Assembly (NCBI RefSeq): GCF_025137375.1
Contig: NZ_CP073720.1
Coordinates: 4,674,501 to 4,738,500 of the forward strand
Direction: 5' to 3'
Source: Dactylosporangium fulvum
Lineage (GTDB): Bacteria > Actinomycetota > Actinomycetes > Mycobacteriales > Micromonosporaceae
Length of the DNA stretch: 64,000 nucleotides
Shown: positions 35,615-45,900 of the stretch, piece by piece
Numbering within the stretch: the first letter of the stretch is position 1
How the letters are laid out: every line of letters begins with the position of its first letter
Notes under the pieces: generated by a model
The model's input: the letters and a program-made list of their open reading frames with translations, nothing else
Told to the model about the DNA's origin: nothing
The model's database searches: none
Program-made: the position numbers and the translations under genes

Positions 35615-35648
35615 ACGGTGGGTGGTCGGGGCCCCGACCACCCACCGT
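35615..35648. terminator. perfect 34-bp inverted repeat between convergent genes
   Basis: Bases 35615-35631 (beginning ACGGTGGGTGG) and 35632-35648 are exact reverse complements with no spacer, so each strand can form a 15-17-bp GC-rich hairpin. It lies between the end of the ABC operon (35575) and the end of the cellulase gene (35663, minus). No T-run follows, as is common for actinomycete terminators. Probably a bidirectional transcription terminator. Confidence 0.85.
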
Positions 35649-35662
35649 GTTTCCGAGGTCGG

Positions 35663-37156
35663 TCAGCCCGTCGGGAAGCTGTCCGGGGTGCGGATCCGGT
35701 CGCGGACCCAGGCGCCGGCCGGCTTGAGGCGGGTGGTGCCCGTGTACGGGCCGGCGCCGCACGTGCCCGTCGTGAAGACCGCGCCGCTGCGGAAGTCGTC
35801 GCTGAAGTTCCAGTTCGTCCAGCTGATCTTCTTGCTGGCCATCAGGTCGAGGTATGCCTGCGCCTGCGCGAAGTTGTCCGGGCCGTCGCCCGACGCCTCC
35901 TGGGTGCCGAACTCCGTGACGAACATGGGGATCTGGTCGGCCGCCCGTGACAGCGCGTTGAGATACGAGCTGCCGTGCGAGGCCGCATAGAAGTGGAAGG
36001 TGTACATGATGTTCGTCGCGTTCACCTTGTTGTTGACGACCTCGGTCTCGCTGGCGCCGTCGGAGAGGCCGAGCGACGACCAGGCACGGGTGCCGACCAG
36101 GACGACGGCCTCCGGGTCCTGGGCGCGAATCACCGGGATGATCTGCTCGGCGTAGCTCTTGATCGCCGGCCAGCCGACGCCGTTGGGCTCGTTCGCCACC
36201 TCGTACAGGATGTTCGTCTTGGCGGCGTGGCGCTGGGCGATGGCGGTGAAGAAGGTGCGGGCCCGGTCCAGGTTGTGGTTGGGGTCGCCCGGGGTGAGCA
36301 TGTGCCAGTCGACGATGACGTACATGCCACGCGCGGTCGCCTGCTCGATGTAGCTGTGCACCCGGTCGGTGAACAGCTGCGGGTTGGTCTCGTAGCCGCC
36401 CTCCTGGATGTACATCGACACCCGCAGGACGTCGGCGTTCCAGTCGGTCGCCAGGGCGTTGAGCGAGGCGTCGGTGACGCACTGCGAGTACCACTGGATG
36501 CCGTGCGTGGACATGCCGCGCAGCTGGATCGGCTGGTTGTACTGGTTGCACAGCCGCACGCCGCAGACGCGCAGCTGCCCGTTGATCGCGGCCGGCGTCG
36601 AGCCGGTCGGCGGGTTGCTGGTCGGCGGCACGCTCGGGCCGGTGCCGTAGACGTCGAACTCCCACAGCGAGTACCCCCACTGCGTGCTCCGCGCCGTGCC
36701 GAGCACCCGCACGTACCGGCCGGTGGCGTTCAGGCCGGTGATGGTGTCGACGCCGCCGTTGCCGGTGGTGGTGCTGTGGACGCTGCTCCAGGTCGAGCCG
36801 TCGGCGGACACCTCGACCCGGTACGCCGTCGCGTAGGCCGCCTCCCAGTTCAGCGCGACCCGGGTGATCGTCGACGGCGCGCCGAGGTCCACCCGCAGCC
36901 ACTGCGGGTCGACGCCGGCCGTGCTGGCCCAGCGGGTGCCGGTGTTGCCGTCGACGGCGTTGCCGGCCGTCAGCGTGGTGTCCTCGACCGAGGAGGCGGT
37001 GGCGGGCTTGCCGCGCGACAGCAGCGACTCGGCCGGCGCGGCCTCGTAGCGGGTCGGCGCGGCCCAGGCCGGGATGGTCACGGTGATGACGAGCGTCGTG
37101 AGCGCGGCCAGCCCCGCCACGGCCAGGGCGCGCCACGGCCTGCTGCGGATCTTCAT
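35663..37156 (-). CDS. secreted GH5 cellulase with N-terminal F5/8-type carbohydrate-binding domain
   Basis: 497 residues. Signal peptide with cleavage near AWA-AP (about residue 33). Residues about 45-172 form an F5/8 type C (CBM32-like) domain (GNAVDGNTGTRWAS, WLRVDLG, YVRVLGTARSTQWGYSLWEF). A Pro/Ser/Thr linker (174-190) leads to a GH5 (subfamily 2-like) barrel: LRGMSTHGIQWY, DWHMLTPGDPN, acid/base Glu323 in VANEPNG and nucleophile Glu415 in FVTEFGT. It should cleave beta-1,4-glucan outside the cell. The sugar dehydrogenase gene lies 28 bases upstream in the same direction, so the two form an operon. Confidence 0.92.
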   Translation of the reverse strand: MKIRSRPWRALAVAGLAALTTLVITVTIPAWAAPTRYEAAPAESLLSRGKPATASSVEDTTLTAGNAVDGNTGTRWASTAGVDPQWLRVDLGAPSTITRVALNWEAAYATAYRVEVSADGSTWSSVHSTTTGNGGVDTITGLNATGRYVRVLGTARSTQWGYSLWEFDVYGTGPSVPPTSNPPTGSTPAAINGQLRVCGVRLCNQYNQPIQLRGMSTHGIQWYSQCVTDASLNALATDWNADVLRVSMYIQEGGYETNPQLFTDRVHSYIEQATARGMYVIVDWHMLTPGDPNHNLDRARTFFTAIAQRHAAKTNILYEVANEPNGVGWPAIKSYAEQIIPVIRAQDPEAVVLVGTRAWSSLGLSDGASETEVVNNKVNATNIMYTFHFYAASHGSSYLNALSRAADQIPMFVTEFGTQEASGDGPDNFAQAQAYLDLMASKKISWTNWNFSDDFRSGAVFTTGTCGAGPYTGTTRLKPAGAWVRDRIRTPDSFPTG

Positions 37157-37184
37157 GCACGATCTCCTCTGCTGGTGGACCGGG

Positions 37185-39623
37185 TCATGAGGCGAAGCGC
37201 AGGCGGACGATGACGTTGGTGAGCACCGTCGGTGTGCCGCCGTTCATGTCGTTGTTGGTCGAGGTGAGCCAGAGGCCGCCGTCCGGCGTCTTGACCACCG
37301 TGCGCAGCCGGCCCCAGGAGCCGTTGAAGAAGGCCCGCGGCGTGTCGGTGGTGGCGCCGGTGATCCGCATGACCCACAGGCGGGTGCCGCGGACGGCGGC
37401 CATGTAGATCCAGTCGTTGACGATCTCGATGCCGCTCGGTGAGGCCGACGCGGTGCTCCACTGCCGCACCGGGTCGGTGAAGCTCGGGTTGCCGCAGGCG
37501 CCCTCGCAGGTCGGCCAGCCGTAGTTGGCGCCGGCGGTGATGAGGTTGAGCTCGTCCCAGGTGTTGTCGCCGAACTCCGACGACCACAGCCGGCCCTGCG
37601 AGTCCCACGCGAGACCCTGCGGGTTGCGGTGGCCCAGGCTGTACACGCGGGTGCCGAACGGGTTGCCGGGCGCGGCCGCGCCGGTGGTGGTGACCCGCAG
37701 GATCTTGCCGTTGAGCGAGCTGGGGTTCTGCGCCCGGCTGCTGTCCTGGGCGTCGCCGGTGGTGACGTAGAGGTAGCCGTCCGGGCCGAACCGCACCCGG
37801 CCGCCGTTGTGGAAGCGGTTCTTCGCGATCCCGGTGACGAGCGCCTCGCGCGGGCCGATGGCGCCGTTCTCGAACTTGAAGCGGACCAGGCGGTTGTCCG
37901 AGGCCGCGGTGTGGAAGGCGTACACCCAGTGGTCGGTGGCGAAGGTCGGGCCGACGGCGAGGCCCAGCAGGCCGCCCTCGCCGCTGGTGGTCACGGCCTC
38001 GGCGATGGTGCCGACGACCGTCTTCTGCCCGGCCGGCGTCACCCGGACGATCTCGAACCGGTCCCGCTCGGCGACCAGCGCGCTGCCGTCGGGCAGGAAC
38101 GCGATCCCCCACGGCAGGTCGAGCTGCGTGTTGACGTTGCGATCGAAGATCGGGTCGCCGCCGCCCGCCTGCGACGACGTGGTCACCGCCAGCGCCGGGC
38201 CGGCCGGCGAGGTGTTGCCGTTGGCGTCGTAGGCGACCACCGTGTACCGGTAGGTCGTTGCGGCGGCGAGCCCGGTGTCCGACGCGGTCAGGTCGGGCAC
38301 GTCCGCGATCTGGGTGCCGTCGCGCGACACCCGGTAGCCGCGGACGCCGACGTTGTCGGTGGACGCGTTCCAGGCCAGCGTCACCGTGCTCGCGGTGACG
38401 GCCGTGCTGCGCAGTCCGGCCGGCGTGGTCGGTGGCTGGGTGTCGGTGCTCGGCGGCGCCGTGACGGGCAGGTTGTTGCTGCCCTGCGACGGGTTGCCGG
38501 CCGCGTCGTAGGCCAGCACGCTGAAGACGTACGAGGTGTTGGGCTGCAACGGCACGGTGGCGGCGAGGATGTTGCCGCCGACCTCGGTGACCACGTTCCC
38601 GCCGTTGTAGACGACGTATCGGGCGACGCCGACGTTGTCGGTGGAGGCGTTCCAGGCCAGGTCGACGCCGGTCGGGCGGACCGCACCGACCACCCGCAGG
38701 TTCGCCGGCGCGCTCGGCGGCTGCCCGTCCGACGGCGCGGTGACTCGCAGCCGGTCCAGGTTCGGCCCGCCGTTGCTGGTGGTGGCCGCGGCCCGGATCG
38801 TGTTCGTGCCGGCCGTGAGGCTCGCGGTGACGGTCCGGTCGACCCACGTCGGCCAGCCGCCGGTGCCCGGGAAGGACACCCCGGGCGCGGCCGGCGCGCC
38901 GTTGACGGTGATGTCCATCGGCCGGTCGACGGTGGTGCCGTTGGCGTACCGCAGTGCCAGCGGGTACATGCCGGCGGCGGGCACCGAGACGGTGAACTGG
39001 ACGTAGGAGCCGATCACGTTGTCGTAGTTGACGAAGCCGGTGCCGGTGTAGCCGGCGTGGTTCGACTCGACCACGCCCTGCGACACCGCCGCGCTTTCGG
39101 CCTGGTAGTCGGTGAACGCCGGCGGCGGCCCGCCGGCCAGGCCCCACTGCTGGCTGGCCACGGCCGGGTTGCAGGCCCAGATGTGCAGCTTGGCGGCGTC
39201 GGCGGTGCTGCCGCCGGCCACGTCGAGGCACCGGCCCGTGGCCGGGTTGACCAGCGTGCGGGCCGAGTCGCTGTACGTCCACCGCTGGTTGGGGTTGCCG
39301 TCGGAGCAGTCCCAGATCTGCACCTTGGTGCCGTTGGCGTTGACCCCGCCGGCGACGTCGAGGCACTTGTTGCCCGGGGTGCGGACCGTGCTGTCGGTGC
39401 CGACGGTCCACGTCTGCGCGGCGGTGCCGTTGCAGGTGTAGAGCTGCACCTGCGTGCCGTTGACGGTGGTCGCCGGGACATCGACGCACTTGCCGGAGGC
39501 GATGCCGGTGATCGGGCCGACGGTGTCGGCGACGGCCGGGGCGGCGGCCGCCACGACGCCTGTGGCGACGCAGAGCACGGCGGCGAGGCCGGCGATGATG
39601 TGTCTGACCGGTGGGGAGCTCAT
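37185..39623 (-). CDS. secreted modular PQQ-type sugar dehydrogenase (ricin-CBM35-FN3-FN3-GSDH)
   Basis: 812 residues. Signal peptide (1-32), ricin-B/CBM13 lectin with three QxW repeats (about 35-162: QTW, QRW, QQW), CBM6/35-like module (168-296, FTDYQAESAAV...GFVNYDN), two FN3 domains (302-390 and 396-483, both with LAWNASTDNVGV) and a six-bladed glucose/sorbosone dehydrogenase propeller (490-812: LPWGIAFLPDGSALVAERD, GLLGLAVGP, FHNGGRVRFGPDGYLYVTTG, SLGHRNPQGLAWD). This family oxidises aldose sugars with PQQ and may supply electrons or H2O2-type chemistry to oxidative polysaccharide breakdown. First gene of the pair with the GH5 enzyme. Confidence 0.9.
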   Translation of the reverse strand: MSSPPVRHIIAGLAAVLCVATGVVAAAAPAVADTVGPITGIASGKCVDVPATTVNGTQVQLYTCNGTAAQTWTVGTDSTVRTPGNKCLDVAGGVNANGTKVQIWDCSDGNPNQRWTYSDSARTLVNPATGRCLDVAGGSTADAAKLHIWACNPAVASQQWGLAGGPPPAFTDYQAESAAVSQGVVESNHAGYTGTGFVNYDNVIGSYVQFTVSVPAAGMYPLALRYANGTTVDRPMDITVNGAPAAPGVSFPGTGGWPTWVDRTVTASLTAGTNTIRAAATTSNGGPNLDRLRVTAPSDGQPPSAPANLRVVGAVRPTGVDLAWNASTDNVGVARYVVYNGGNVVTEVGGNILAATVPLQPNTSYVFSVLAYDAAGNPSQGSNNLPVTAPPSTDTQPPTTPAGLRSTAVTASTVTLAWNASTDNVGVRGYRVSRDGTQIADVPDLTASDTGLAAATTYRYTVVAYDANGNTSPAGPALAVTTSSQAGGGDPIFDRNVNTQLDLPWGIAFLPDGSALVAERDRFEIVRVTPAGQKTVVGTIAEAVTTSGEGGLLGLAVGPTFATDHWVYAFHTAASDNRLVRFKFENGAIGPREALVTGIAKNRFHNGGRVRFGPDGYLYVTTGDAQDSSRAQNPSSLNGKILRVTTTGAAAPGNPFGTRVYSLGHRNPQGLAWDSQGRLWSSEFGDNTWDELNLITAGANYGWPTCEGACGNPSFTDPVRQWSTASASPSGIEIVNDWIYMAAVRGTRLWVMRITGATTDTPRAFFNGSWGRLRTVVKTPDGGLWLTSTNNDMNGGTPTVLTNVIVRLRFAS

Positions 39624-39909
39624 TGGGGTCTCCGTTCGTGACGCCCGGCCCCCGCGAGGCGACGGAGCCGGGCAGCGGTCGCCGCGCCGTCGCCGACCTT
39701 GGTTGTTAGTTAGACTTCCTTATAGATAGGGCACGATATTCACATCGATGAGTCTGGTCAAGGCTCAGCCGCGGCGGTGGATCTGCAGCGTGCACGTGAC
39801 GGGTTCCCGACATCGGGTGCGAGGCCCCGCGTTTCACCCCGCACCGCCCCCGACACCCGCCGCGCACAGTCGCCTCATTCGTCGAACGACGCGAGATGAG
39901 GGTGTACCG
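39624..39909. promoter_or_regulatory. divergent promoter region between CAZyme operon and TcA
   Basis: The 286-base gap contains a conspicuous AT-rich island at about 39700-39745 (TTGTTAGTTAGACTTCCTTA then TAGATAGGGCACGATATTCA) in otherwise very GC-rich DNA. GTTAGTTAGACTTCC resembles one half of TTAG-type palindromes found before actinomycete carbohydrate genes. An ORF reading through this region from 39748 is less likely than the start at 39910. Assignment as promoter/operator is inference. Confidence 0.5.
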
Positions 39910-42900
39910 ATGACGCTGGAACTGGATCGCACCGGCTCGGCCACAGCTGCTCCTGCCGAGGGCACGCGCACGGTGCGGGGCACCGTCACGTTCGCCGGTG
40001 GGCGTGGCATCGCCGGGCGGACGGTCATCGCCTGGCACAAACGACTTCGCGGCGAGTCCGAACTCGGCCGCACGGTCACCGGTGCGGATGGCGGGTACGA
40101 GATCACGTACCCGCCCGGCGGCACACCGGTGGACCTGCTCGTCCGGGTGTACGCCCAGGACGGCACCACGGTGGCGGCCGAGTCACCGGTGATCTTCTCC
40201 GCCGGCGAGGTCGAGTCCGTGCCGCTGACCGTCGACGGCGGACCGCTGGCGACCTGGTCGGAGTACGAGCAAATGATGCAGGAGTTGCAGCCGCACCTCG
40301 GCGGCGTGCAACTCGCCGACCTCGCCCAGCGCACCGGTCAGCGCGACCTGAGCCTGCTCGCAGGGAAGGTCAAGCGACCGGCCGAACAGCTGGCCGCGCT
40401 CGTCGTGGCGCACAAGCTGGCCCGCCGCACCGGGCTGCAGCCGGAGGTGCACTACGGGTACGTCCGCCAGCAGTTGCCGACGAATCTCAGCGCGCTGCTC
40501 GCTACCGAGCCCGAGGTCCGCGTCCGGGCGCTGGAGGAAGCCGTCCGGCAGCGGATCGTCCCCGGCGTCCTGCACGATCGCATCGAGCAGATCGAGACGG
40601 CGTTCCGGGCGGCGGCGGCGAAGTACGGCGCGGGCCCGGCACCGATCGCGAAGCTCCTCGGCGGGCTCCTGGACCAGCCGGCCGACCGCGAGACGTTCCT
40701 CGCCCGGTACGCCGCACACGTCGACGACGCGGCCCGCGATCGGGCCGAGACCGACCCGGCACGGTTCTGGACCCAGCTCGCCGGCGATCCGCGGCTCGGG
40801 CCGAAGGTGCCTGAGCTCCAGTTCACGATGCAGGTCGCGGCACTCACCGGCGGGCACGCGCCGCTGGTGAACCGGCTGCGGGCGATGCGTAGCGCCGGTG
40901 AGGCGCCCGCGTTCCGGCACCTGGCCAAGCTCGGTGTCGCCGACTGGAAGACGGTGATCACCAGCCAGCCCGTCCCGGCGGCCGACCAGGTCCCGGCGGA
41001 GATCACCGGCGCCGACCACGCGACCCGGGTGACCCGCTACGCCGAGACCCTGGAGCGCATCGTCACCGACGCGATGCCGACGCAGGTGCTGGCCTACCGC
41101 GCCCAGGCCGACCAGACCCGCGCGGCGGGCCTGCGCGCCTTCTGGACCAACGTCACCGCCCGTGGCGTCGTCTTCGAACTCGGCGCGGTCAAGGTCGAGT
41201 CGTTCCTGGCCGCGCACCCGGAACTGCTCCAGGGCGTCACCGACACCGAGGCGGTCACCCGGGAACTGCGTGCCACCCAGCGGGTGTTCAACCTGACCCG
41301 CCGCCACACCGAGACGGCAGCGCTCCTCGACGCCGGTCTCACCTCGGCAACCGACATCGCCAAGCTCAACCACGACGACTTCGTCGAGCGCTACGGCCAC
41401 GTCTTCCCCGACGCCGACCGGGCCGGGCAGGTCCACGCCCGGGCCGCCACCGTCGCCGCGTCGGCGATGGCGACCGTGGCCGCCTACAGCCCGCAGTACA
41501 ACACCGTCGACGTCGCGAGCGTGCTGACGCCGAACGCGGTGGACGTGCCGACGCTGACGAGCCTGTTCGGGTCGCTCGACGCTTGCGCCTGCGAGCACTG
41601 CAAGTCGGTGGCCGGCCCGGCCGCCTACTACGCCGAGATCCTGGAGTTTCTCAGCCAGCGCGGCGCCGAGTCGCCGTTCGGCAATGCGCTGAAGGTGATG
41701 CTGGCCCGGCGGCCCGACCTCGGCGACATCGAGCTGACGTGCGAGAACACGAACACCGAACTGCCGTACATCGACCTGGTCAACGAGGTGCTGGAGCAGG
41801 CGGTGGCGCCGTTCGCGCCGTTCACCGTGCCCGTCGCGCTCGCCGCCGACCTGGATCTGCGCAAGGTGCCGGACCCGATCCGGGCGCCGTTCGCCCAGGC
41901 GGGGTACCCACTCAGCGCCGGCCAGGTGGTGTACGTGGTCCTGAAGGGCCAGCGCTGGCACCTGTCCGACGGCTCGGTGCGCTTCGACCTCTCCCGGGGC
42001 AGCACCATGAGCACGACCATCACGGTCACCGCGATGACGTACCAGACCGGCGCGGACGCCGGACGGCTGGCGGCGAGCCCGGAACACGTGAACACCCGGG
42101 CGTACGACGTGCTGCGGTCCTCGGTGTTCCCGCTGGACCTGCCGCTGGACCTGTGGCGGGCCGAGACCGCCGCGATGCTGGGTCACTTCGGCGCCGACCG
42201 GGCGAGCCTGCTCACCGAGTTCGCGCCGTCGTCGCCGTGGACCGCGTTCAACCGTCCCGAGGTGGTCGGCGAGCGGCTCGGGCTGGCACCCGCCGAACGG
42301 GTACTGCTGACCGGCGGTATGCCGGTGCGGGCCGCCACCACAGGCCCGCTGACCGCACTGTCGGACCTGCGGACCGTCGACGGCGTCGCACTGACCGCCG
42401 GGCAACTGGTGCTGGTGAAGGACCAGACCGACCAGTCGCAGAACGGGGTCTACACCGTCAGCGCCGGCGCTTGGAGCCGCGCTGACGCCCCCGGCCTGGT
42501 GGCCGTCGCGGAGGGTACCGCCAACCAGGTCACGACCTGGCGGCTGGTGCCGACGGCGACCGGCCACCGCGGCGAGCGGGTCATGCCCTGGCACTTCTAC
42601 GGCCTGGCGCAGACCGGCAACCCGGTCGAGGTCTTCAACGGCTCGTCGATGCCGGTGGTCCAGCAGCTGGACTGGCTGTCCGCGCTCACCTGGGTGACGA
42701 AGGTGGTCGACCGGCTGGCGGTCAGCTACGAGGAACTCGTCGAACTGCTCACCACGCGATACGTCAACCCGGACGCGGCCGTGCGGATCGTCTCCGCGCA
42801 GTCGACCGACCCGACCACCGGCGAACTGTGGAAGCTGAAGCTGACCGGGGTCACCGAGACGTTCCTGGCCCGACTGCACCTGTTCGTGCGGCTGTGGCGC

Positions 42901-45900
42901 CGGCTCGGCTGGACCACGACCGAACTCGACGCCACGCTCGCGGTGTTCCAGGGCGCGCCGGCGCAGCCGTTCACGCTCACGGTGCTGCGCGGATGCCTGG
43001 CGGTGCAGCTGCTGGCGACCCGGCTCGGGCTGACCCGCGAGCAGGTGTTGACCTTCTGGTCCCCGCTGCCGGTGACCGGCCCGGATCCGCTGTACCAGCG
43101 GCTGTTCACGAACCCGGCCGTCGTCGACCCGGTGAACCCCGCGTTCGTCCCGGTCAACGGCGCCGTGTCCGTCGCGGCCGAACCACCGGCGAACCGCGCC
43201 ACCCTCGCGGCCGCGCTCGGCGTGAACGACGGCGAACTGGCCATCCTGCTGGCCGCCCTCGCCCCGATCGGCCCGCTCGACCTGGCCAAGCTGTCCGGGC
43301 TGTACCGGCACGTGCTGCTCGCCCGCGGGCTCGGCCTGTCCGTGGGGGATCTGCTGACGTTCAAGGCGATGACCGGCCTGACCGACGTGTTCCTCCCACA
43401 GAACCCGCACAACGTACTGTTCCTCGCCGAGCTGCTGGACCGGGTCGCCGCGGCCGGGACGTCGGTCGCGGAACTGGACCATCTGCTCCACCACCGGGGC
43501 AGCGCGGCCACGACGCCCGCCGACTCCGCGATCACCGCGGTGCTGGACGACGTCCGCACCGCCGTGCGGGCGCTGCACGAGCAGGACACCGCGGTCGTCG
43601 ACCGGGAGGGCACAGCGCTGCGCTCTCGGCTCGCCGCGTTGGGCTGGCCGGACGAGCTGATCGACGACCTGCTGGTGGCGCTGTCGCCGGACGCGGTGTA
43701 CTCCGCGTCGCTGGCGAGCCTGCCGCCGGGCTTCCAGGTGCCGGCCGACCTGCGCGGACGGGTCGAGTGGGCGCAGGGGGTGCTGCGGGTGACCGGGCCG
43801 CTGACCGTCGCTGAGCGCGAACTGCTCAGCGCGGCCGCCCCGACGGCGACCGCATTCCTGGCCGCGGTCAAGCAGATCTTCGCCGCCGCCCGATCGGCGG
43901 TGACCCGGCTGGCGGTGCGCTGGCCGACGTTCCACGCCCCGCTCAAGGGGCTTCCGGCCGGTGTGGTGTTTCCCGCCGAGATCAAGGCGCGGGTGTTCTA
44001 CGACGCACCGGCCCGGCGGCTGTGCTTCCGCGGCGCGATGACCGCCGCGGACCGCCGGCTGCTGCACTCGCTGTCCACCGAAGGGTTCTACCGGGCCGCG
44101 GTCGAGGAACTGTACGCCGCCGTGGCGCAGTACCAGCCCGAGCCCGGCAACGTGTTGGTGTCCACCGCGGATGCCGCCCGGTTGTTCGACGAACCGGTCA
44201 TGATCCTGCAGCGGTACGCGATCGTGCTCGCCCGGGTGCTGGCGTTCGTCCGCGTCGAGCAGGGCACCGAGATCGTCGTCCAGCACCTGGCCGAGGCCCT
44301 TGCGGTGCCGACGCACACGGTCCGGGCGCTGCTGACCGGCACGCTGCACGCCGGGACCGCAGCCGAGCAGTTCGCGATCGCCGATCTGCTCGAGCCGGCC
44401 TACCTCGACAGCGAGCCGGAGACCACGATCACCGCCGCCGGGTTCCCGCACCAGTTCGCCACGGTCCGCCGGCTGGCCAAGACGCACCGGCTGACCGGCC
44501 TGCTGCGCCTGCAACCCGGCCAGCTGCACTGGCTCGGCATGCCCGGGGTGCCGGTCCGCCCGGCACACTGGCTCAGCGTCACGCCGGTGTCGACCGGCTG
44601 GCTGCACCCGGACGAGCTGGCGGTGACCGAACCGGTGGACCCGTCACCGGCCCGGTTCGCGGCCTGGCTGCGGCTGGTCGACCTGGCTGCCGTGCGCGAC
44701 CGGGTCCCCGGCGGCGCGGACACGGTCGAGCGTATGTTCGCCGACGCCAGGGCAACCGGCGCCACGACCGCGACCGTTCTCGGTGGACTGGCCACCCGGA
44801 CCGGCTGGGTCACGGCGGACCTGACGGCGCTGGCCGCCAAGCCCGTGCTCGACCTGACCGCGGTCGACCGGTTCGCCGACGAGACCGCGCTGGCCCGGCT
44901 GATACCGGCGATCGGCCGGATCACCCGGCTCGGCGCGAGCGTGGCGCAGACAGTGGCGTTCACCGCACCGGCGCTGACCGCGGCCGACGCGCGGGCCGCC
45001 GTCCAGCTCGTCCGGGCCCGATCCACGGTGGACGAATGGCCGCGGGTCGCCCGCCCGCTGCGGGACAGGCTGCGCGAGATCCAGCGCAAGGCACTCGTCA
45101 GCTACCTCGTCACGAACCCCGACCCGGCCAAGGGGCAGCACTGGCGGGACGCGAACGGGCTGTACGGGCACTTCCTCATCGACACCGAGATGAGCGCCTG
45201 CGCCACCACGTCGCGGCTCAAGCAGGCGATCAGCTCGGCACAGCAGTTCGTGCAGCGCTGCCTGCTCGGCCTGGAGACCGGGCCGAAGATGACGAACTCC
45301 GGCTGGCGGGACTGGCCGTGGATGAAGCAGTACCGGGTCTGGGAGGCCGCCCGGAAGGTGTTCCTGTTCCCGGAGAACTGGATCGAACCGGAGCTGCGGG
45401 CCGACCGGTCACCGCTGTTCCGGGCCGCCGAGGCCGAACTGGGGCAGGACGACGTCACCTCCGAGGCCGCAGAACGAGTCGTCGCCGGGTACATCCACAA
45501 GCTCAGCATGATCGCCCGGCTGGAGATCGCCGGCATCTACCGGGTCGGGTCGTCGGACATCCACGTCTTCGGCCGGGTGCCGGGGACGCCGACGCCGCTG
45601 TTCTACCACCGTCGGTTCCTCGGCGGGCGCTGGACCGCGTGGGAGCCCGTCGACCTGGACATCACCGAGCGGCACATCCTGCCCGTGGTGTGGAAGGACC
45701 GGCTGTTCCTGTTCTGGCCGGTGTACACCGAGACACCCGTCCCGGTGTACGGCGGCTCCGGGCCGGTCCCGGACCCGTCGCCGAACGAGCTGGACATCCA
45801 GCTGGCCTGGAGCGAGTACGTCGACGGCAAGTGGCAGCCCCGGCGCATCACCACGCAGCGGGTGCGGTCGGATCTCGGTGCGGTCGGCCCGCGCGGCGAC

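Noticed and set aside
35975..39641. Long plus-strand frames opposite the cellulase and sugar dehydrogenase genes
   Set aside because: They read as V/G/R/D-rich low-complexity protein and lie antisense to genes with signal peptides and complete domain order.
39748..39909. Upstream in-frame start that would lengthen TcA by 54 residues
   Set aside because: The extra peptide is Arg/Pro/His-rich without similarity, and the AT-rich promoter-like island immediately precedes it; ATG at 39910 begins the folded domain.
40183..44607. 1474-codon open frame on the minus strand inside TcA
   Set aside because: Composition-driven shadow: high third-position GC in the real gene removes stop codons on the opposite strand. 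It is Arg/Gly/Gln-rich with no domain or ribosome site.
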